From contig DATGSF010000085.1 in assembly GCA_035302865.1 (NCBI GenBank), positions 1 to 11,874 of the forward strand: a stretch of DNA of 11,874 nt, in the 5' to 3' direction. Positions 8,392 through 11,874 of the stretch are shown piece by piece. The notes beneath the pieces are model-generated. The model made no database searches, was not told the DNA's origin, and saw nothing but the letters and a program-made list of their open reading frames with translations. The position numbers were made by a program, and so were the translations under genes. Origin of the DNA: DATGSF01 sp035302865. Lineage in GTDB: Bacteria > Bacteroidota > Bacteroidia > Chitinophagales > Chitinophagaceae. Numbering within the stretch: position 1 is the first letter of the stretch; each line of letters starts with the position of its first letter.

Positions 8392-9456
8392 TTAGGGTTT
8401 GGGGTCAAAAGAAGCCATTTGTAAAGGATTCTTATTTTTCCAATCTTCAAATTTAGCAAAAATATTACTGTGCATTTGTTTCCAAGTGCTAAATTCTTGC
8501 GAGTTTAAATAAGCTCCAAATAACCATTGATTATATGTGTCAAAAAAACCATTATTCATTAATCGTTGATGATAACTTAATAATGATGATGGATAATTTA
8601 TAGAATAATTGTTTTTCCAATCTAATAGTACTCGAGTTCTTAACATTATTAATGCTTCAATGTCAAAACCTCTTTTAAGTATACCACCGTTTTGTAGGGT
8701 TAGAAACTCTAAAATATTAGAAAAGTTATGCTCTGAATTTTGATTGTTTTTTCCAAAAGTGGGTAGATCTGATAAGTTGTCTTGTTTGAATAGCTCTTGA
8801 TAAGATTCTACAATTTGTTTTTTTATTTCAAATCCTCTATTGGGATGGTTTTCCATATTTAAATAAATTTCTCCATAAATTACCGCCCAAATATGTTCTT
8901 GTTTTTTAGCGTATGCTAATGCTGCAAAATAATAATTAGTAGCAAAGTTAGGATCTACTTCAATACCTTTTTGCCATGCCTCTAATGCGTTTTTTTCTTT
9001 TTTTTGAAATTGGTATAAAACCCCTTGTTGTTGATATAATAAACCAGAGTAAGGATATTTCTGTAAACCATCTCTAATTATTCTATTAGCTCTTCGTGTA
9101 TTCCCATCAGCATTTTCAATAGCTGCAGCAATTCTGAAAGTCTGCTCATCGGCAAAGGAAGAATTTAAAACATCCTTTATACCATTCTTTGCTTCTTTTA
9201 AATCGCCTGTAAGAAAATAAGCATAAGATAAATCTCTTCGTAAACTCACCTCTTGTGGATCGATACGTATTGCTTGTTTGAATAAAATAATTGCTTGTTC
9301 AGGATTATTGTTTTGGATTTGCTTGTGTCCTTCTTTTTGCAATTGATAACTTTCAGGGCTACTTTGACTGTATGTTTTAACACTTAACGACGAAGTAAAA
9401 ACGATAAATAAAGCAAATAGAGTTAAAAAGGGTTTGGAAAATAATTTTATAATCAT
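8392..9456 (-). CDS. Exported tetratricopeptide-repeat protein
   Basis: A 354-aa protein of unknown specific role. Residues 1 to about 30 are a signal peptide (basic start, hydrophobic core LTLFALFIVF, possible cleavage near TYS-Q), so it is probably periplasmic or surface-exposed. From about 34 to 204 it carries roughly five TPR units. The clearest are YQLQKEGHKQIQNNNPEQAI and following to IDP (about 37-67) and YQQQGVLYQFQKKEKNALEA and following to VDPN (141-170); the one at about 171-204 is weaker. TPRs are protein-protein interaction scaffolds. The last 120 residues (about 235-354) are rich in aromatic residues and asparagine, mostly helical in appearance, and I do not recognise them. The gene is first in the proposed acp-dxr-rseP-acylase transcript and has a promoter candidate directly upstream, placed so close to the ATG that the message may be leaderless. 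It could be a partner for the carrier protein pathway or for envelope assembly; that is inference. Confidence 0.85.
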   Translation of the reverse strand: MIIKLFSKPFLTLFALFIVFTSSLSVKTYSQSSPESYQLQKEGHKQIQNNNPEQAIILFKQAIRIDPQEVSLRRDLSYAYFLTGDLKEAKNGIKDVLNSSFADEQTFRIAAAIENADGNTRRANRIIRDGLQKYPYSGLLYQQQGVLYQFQKKEKNALEAWQKGIEVDPNFATNYYFAALAYAKKQEHIWAVIYGEIYLNMENHPNRGFEIKKQIVESYQELFKQDNLSDLPTFGKNNQNSEHNFSNILEFLTLQNGGILKRGFDIEALIMLRTRVLLDWKNNYSINYPSSLLSYHQRLMNNGFFDTYNQWLFGAYLNSQEFSTWKQMHSNIFAKFEDWKNKNPLQMASFDPKP

Positions 9457-9460
9457 GGAA

Positions 9461-9495
9461 CAAAGATAATTTTTAATTTTATCAAAGAATACAAA
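9461..9495 (-). promoter_or_regulatory. Bacteroidota-type promoter candidate for the TPR-acp-dxr-rseP-acylase operon
   Basis: On the minus strand a TATCTTTG box (9468-9461) matches the Bacteroidota -7 consensus TAnnTTTG exactly. TTTG (9495-9492) lies 23 bases upstream, at the long end of the accepted spacing for the -33 TTG element. Only four bases (9457-9460) separate the -7 box from the TPR ATG, so transcription would begin at or next to the start codon. No other exact box was seen in the 109-base gap. Confidence 0.5.
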
Positions 9496-9565
9496 ATTAC
9501 GAGAAAAGTCTAAATATGCCTTAAATAGATAAAATAATGCTTTAAATTTAAATCAACTAAAATTA

Positions 9566-11080
9566 TTAAGGTTTTATCCAAGGTTGAATTTCTTCTAGAT
9601 ACTTTCTATCATTTGATAATCTAGGTACTTTATGTTGTCCACCTAATTTGTTTTTACTTCTTAGCCAATCGTTAAAACCTCCGATTTGCATACGGTGAAC
9701 TATAGGCATTTTTAATGCAATGTCTTTATGTCTTTTCGCTTTGTAGTCACTGTTCACTAGCTGAAGATTTCGATCTAAATGTTCAGAAAAAGTAGCTAAT
9801 GAAACAGGAAGTTCCTCAAATTCTATTATCCATTCGTGCCCTCCGCTTACATTTTTGTCCATATATATAGGTCCTGCGGTATAATCATTTACTTTTGCTC
9901 CAGTACTATCACATGCTTTTTGAATAGCTGTGTCGGTATTTTCAATTATCACTTCTTCACCGAATGTATTTATAAAGTGTTTTAACCTTCCGCTTACTAT
10001 TATTTTATATGGATTTTTAGAAACAAATTGAATAGTATCACCAACTATATATCTCCATAAACCACTATTAGTAGAGATTACTAAACCATAGTTTTTTCCT
10101 ATCTCCACATCTTGTAAATTTATTGTTTCAGGATTTTCTTTTCCATATTCCTCAGTGGGCATAAATTCATAAAATATACCGTGATTAAGGAATAAAAGCA
10201 TTCCTTCCGTATTAATATCGTTTTGCGCAGCAAAAAAACCTTCTGATGCGTTATAAGTATCATAGTAACGCATGTTTTGAGATTGAATTATCGATTCAAA
10301 TTGCTTTCTATAAGGCTTGAAACTAACTCCACCGTGTAGATATAATTCTAGATTTGGCCAAACGTCTAATATATTGTCTGTTTTAGAAATTTCTAAAATT
10401 TTTTTCATCAGAATTAATGTCCACGTGGGCACTCCAGCGATATAGGTGATATCTTCTTTATATACATCATAAATTATAGCATCTAATTTTTCTTCCCAAT
10501 CCTCCATTAATGCTACCTGTAAATTTGGAGCTCGCATAACATGAGTATAAAATGGCATATTTTGTAAAACTACCGCTGATAAATCTCCATAAAATGATTG
10601 TGTATTTAGCTGATTAATTTGATGGGAACCTCCAATAGTTAAACATTTACCATTTATAATGTGGGATTGTGGAAAAGCATTTAAATATAAAGCTAGAACA
10701 TCTTTGCCTGATTTAAAATGATTTTCTTTTAAAGATTCTTGACTTACGGGGATAAATTTACTTACATCGCTTGTAGTTCCCGAACTTTTTGCAAACCATT
10801 GTATAGGACTTGGCCAAGTGGTATTTTGTTCGCCATGTAAAATGCGGTCAATATAAGGTTGAAAGTTATGATATTCATGTAGAGGAACAGCATTTTTAAA
10901 ATCTTTTATGCTGTTTATTTGATTAAAGTCATGTTTTTTACCAAAATGAGTATATTGTGCCCTTCCTATTAAATCGTTAAAAACAGAAGTTTGCATTTCT
11001 ATAGGATTATGAACGAAATTCATTACAGATTGAATTCTCCATTGCATGTATTTTTTTATTGCGGGGCTTATGAAACTCAT
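9566..11080 (-). CDS. GH3-family acyl-adenylating enzyme (acyl-amino-acid synthetase-like)
   Basis: A member of the GH3 family ('auxin-responsive promoter' in plant-derived naming) within the ANL adenylate-forming superfamily. Plant GH3 enzymes adenylate a carboxylic acid (auxin, jasmonate, benzoates) and transfer it to an amino acid to form an amide. The bacterial members are mostly uncharacterised and the substrate here is unknown. The protein is 504 aa. Visible signatures: the ATP-binding loop FAKSSGTTSDVSKFIP at 96-111, YLHGGVSFKPY around 247-257, DTYNASEGFFA (274-284, equivalent to ANL motif A5), SGLWRYIVGD (339-348), SGRLKHFINTFGEE (363-376, the hinge/A8 region), and a C-terminal KLGGQHKVPRL (478-488) characteristic of GH3. 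No signal peptide is present, so it is cytoplasmic. The ATG at 11080 encodes MSFISPAIKKYM, typical of bacterial members. It is co-directional with the TPR gene but 109 bases upstream of it, with a promoter between, so it may be a separate transcript. Confidence 0.92.
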   Translation of the reverse strand: MSFISPAIKKYMQWRIQSVMNFVHNPIEMQTSVFNDLIGRAQYTHFGKKHDFNQINSIKDFKNAVPLHEYHNFQPYIDRILHGEQNTTWPSPIQWFAKSSGTTSDVSKFIPVSQESLKENHFKSGKDVLALYLNAFPQSHIINGKCLTIGGSHQINQLNTQSFYGDLSAVVLQNMPFYTHVMRAPNLQVALMEDWEEKLDAIIYDVYKEDITYIAGVPTWTLILMKKILEISKTDNILDVWPNLELYLHGGVSFKPYRKQFESIIQSQNMRYYDTYNASEGFFAAQNDINTEGMLLFLNHGIFYEFMPTEEYGKENPETINLQDVEIGKNYGLVISTNSGLWRYIVGDTIQFVSKNPYKIIVSGRLKHFINTFGEEVIIENTDTAIQKACDSTGAKVNDYTAGPIYMDKNVSGGHEWIIEFEELPVSLATFSEHLDRNLQLVNSDYKAKRHKDIALKMPIVHRMQIGGFNDWLRSKNKLGGQHKVPRLSNDRKYLEEIQPWIKP

Positions 11081-11343
11081 GTTATTAATTAATTATGCTA
11101 CTAATATACTGTTTTAAAAAATCTAATATAAAGAAAATTGTTTTATTTCATAAAATTCTCTAGTTTTTTATTTTTTTCTACCAACCATTTCTTAAAATAA
11201 TGAGTCTAATTATAAGGGTGGAATTTAAATAAAAAACAAATTTATAGTAAAATTTAAAAATAATTTCGATAGCAATTGTAAAACTTAAGGATTTTTATTA
11301 TTATTGTATCTATAATATTAAGTGATTTTAATAAAATATAAAG
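11081..11343. other. AT-rich divergent intergenic region
   Basis: These 263 bases separate the start codons of the GH3 gene (minus) and the DUF7948-type gene (plus), so both promoters should lie here. It is much poorer in GC than the genes. I see no open frame of note, tRNA or hairpin with a T-run. For the minus strand one exact TATAAATTTG-like box reads TAAATTTG (11244-11237), but its nearest upstream TTG is 28 bases away and it would leave a leader of about 150 bases, so I do not call it. Confidence 0.6.
11276..11306 (+). promoter_or_regulatory. Weak promoter candidate for the DUF7948-type gene
   Basis: TTG at 11276-11278 and TATTATTG at 11299-11306 are separated by 20 bases. The second box differs from the Bacteroidota TAnnTTTG consensus at one position. 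The predicted start of transcription, a few bases downstream, would give a leader of about 30 bases before the ATG at 11344. In such AT-rich sequence a one-mismatch match can easily arise by chance. Confidence 0.3.
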
Positions 11344-11874
11344 ATGAAGCAATCATTACAACGTTATTTATACGGAGTTTCTAGTTTATTACTGGTAGGA
11401 TTATCCTTTAATTCTACTGCTAATGTCTATAATGAAACTGTATATAAAGAAAAACATCAAGAGGGTAGTATTCATTTAATTGAAAATAAAGGTCAATGGA
11501 ATGATTCTGCTCGTTTTAAGGCAGAATTGCCTGGCGGTGCTGTGTTTTTAACGAATTATGGTTTTCGTTATACTTTTGACGATATGGAAGCTATACAAAA
11601 AGCACATGATGAATGGGAGTCACGAAATACTTTTGATGACTTGATTACTACACATGTTTTTGATGTCACTTTAGTAAATTCTAATTTATTGGGTGAATTT
11701 AAAAAATATGGTAAAAAAGAAACTTACCATAATTACTTTATTGGTAATGATCCCACAAAATGGGCTTCAAAAGTTGGGTTATATAATACCGTTGTAAATG
11801 AAAATGTTTATAATGACATTGATTTAGTGGTTTATTCTAATGGAAATACTCTGAAGTACGATTTTGTAGTTATG
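11344..11874 (+). CDS. Secreted DUF7948-like protein, 3'-partial (gliding/T9SS-type cell-surface protein)
   Basis: The frame opens at ATG 11344 and runs without a stop to the right edge (177 codons). It begins MKQSLQRYLYGVSSLLLVGL, a signal peptide with cleavage likely near NSTA-N (residues about 23-27). The mature part starts with HLIENKGQWNDSARF, then LPGGAVFLTNYGFRYTFDD, YHNYFIGNDPTKWASKVGLY, NVYNDIDLVVYSNGNTLKYD. This series (ENKGQW; GGxxFL; NYFIGNDPxKW; YxxIDLxxYxxxxxLKYDF) is the pattern I know from the N-terminal DUF7948 domain of large Bacteroidota proteins that often carry beta-propeller-like repeats, PKD domains and a C-terminal type IX secretion or gliding-motility-associated domain. 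The rest of the protein is outside the window, so the C-terminal sorting domain cannot be confirmed. The start is preceded by an A-rich stretch (AATATAAAG) and no clear Shine-Dalgarno site. Confidence 0.82.
   Translation, partial: MKQSLQRYLYGVSSLLLVGLSFNSTANVYNETVYKEKHQEGSIHLIENKGQWNDSARFKAELPGGAVFLTNYGFRYTFDDMEAIQKAHDEWESRNTFDDLITTHVFDVTLVNSNLLGEFKKYGKKETYHNYFIGNDPTKWASKVGLYNTVVNENVYNDIDLVVYSNGNTLKYDFVVM

Noticed and set aside
9541..9552. Palindrome TTTAAATTTAAA after the GH3 gene as an operator or terminator
   Set aside because: It has no loop or GC core and is expected by chance in such AT-rich sequence.

Overview
The window looks like a chromosomal segment from a low-GC member of the Bacteroidota, most likely a flavobacterium-like lineage. 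The support is: AT-rich sequence (hand-counted lines mostly 27-42% GC), A-rich start regions without clear Shine-Dalgarno sites, a TAnnTTTG-type promoter box, a bacterial GH3-family enzyme, and a DUF7948-like secreted protein of the sort found in type IX secretion/gliding bacteria. No genus can be named from this.

Layout. Bases 2-3043 (+) hold nearly all of hsdR, the motor/nuclease subunit of a type I restriction-modification system. Its first residues, and presumably hsdM and hsdS, lie left of the window. It converges, across only 21 bases, on a run of six genes on the minus strand. Read in their own direction (right to left) these are: a GH3-family acyl-adenylating enzyme (11080-9566); a 109-base gap with a good promoter candidate; an exported TPR protein (9456-8392); a small non-canonical acyl carrier protein (8380-8120); dxr (8118-6952); rseP (6930-5560); and a membrane-anchored or exported penicillin-acylase-family Ntn hydrolase (5515-3065). 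From the TPR gene to the acylase the gaps are 11, 1, 21 and 44 bases, so these five are probably one transcript. A very AT-rich intergenic region (11081-11343) separates the GH3 gene from a divergent gene (11344 to the right edge) encoding the N-terminus of a large secreted DUF7948-type protein.

How the genes fit together. dxr (second step of the MEP isoprenoid pathway) and rseP (intramembrane site-2 protease of envelope stress signalling) are housekeeping genes. The unusual part is what surrounds them: a specialised acyl carrier protein directly coupled to dxr, a GH3-type enzyme that could make acyl-amino-acid amides, and a periplasmic amidase that could cleave acyl amides. No ketosynthase, acyl-ACP ligase or phosphopantetheinyl transferase is present, so a functional acyl-amide module is a hypothesis only. 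hsdR is somewhat richer in GC than the rest and is probably the edge of an acquired defence locus. I found no RNA genes, CRISPR arrays, insertion sequences or clear intrinsic terminators.
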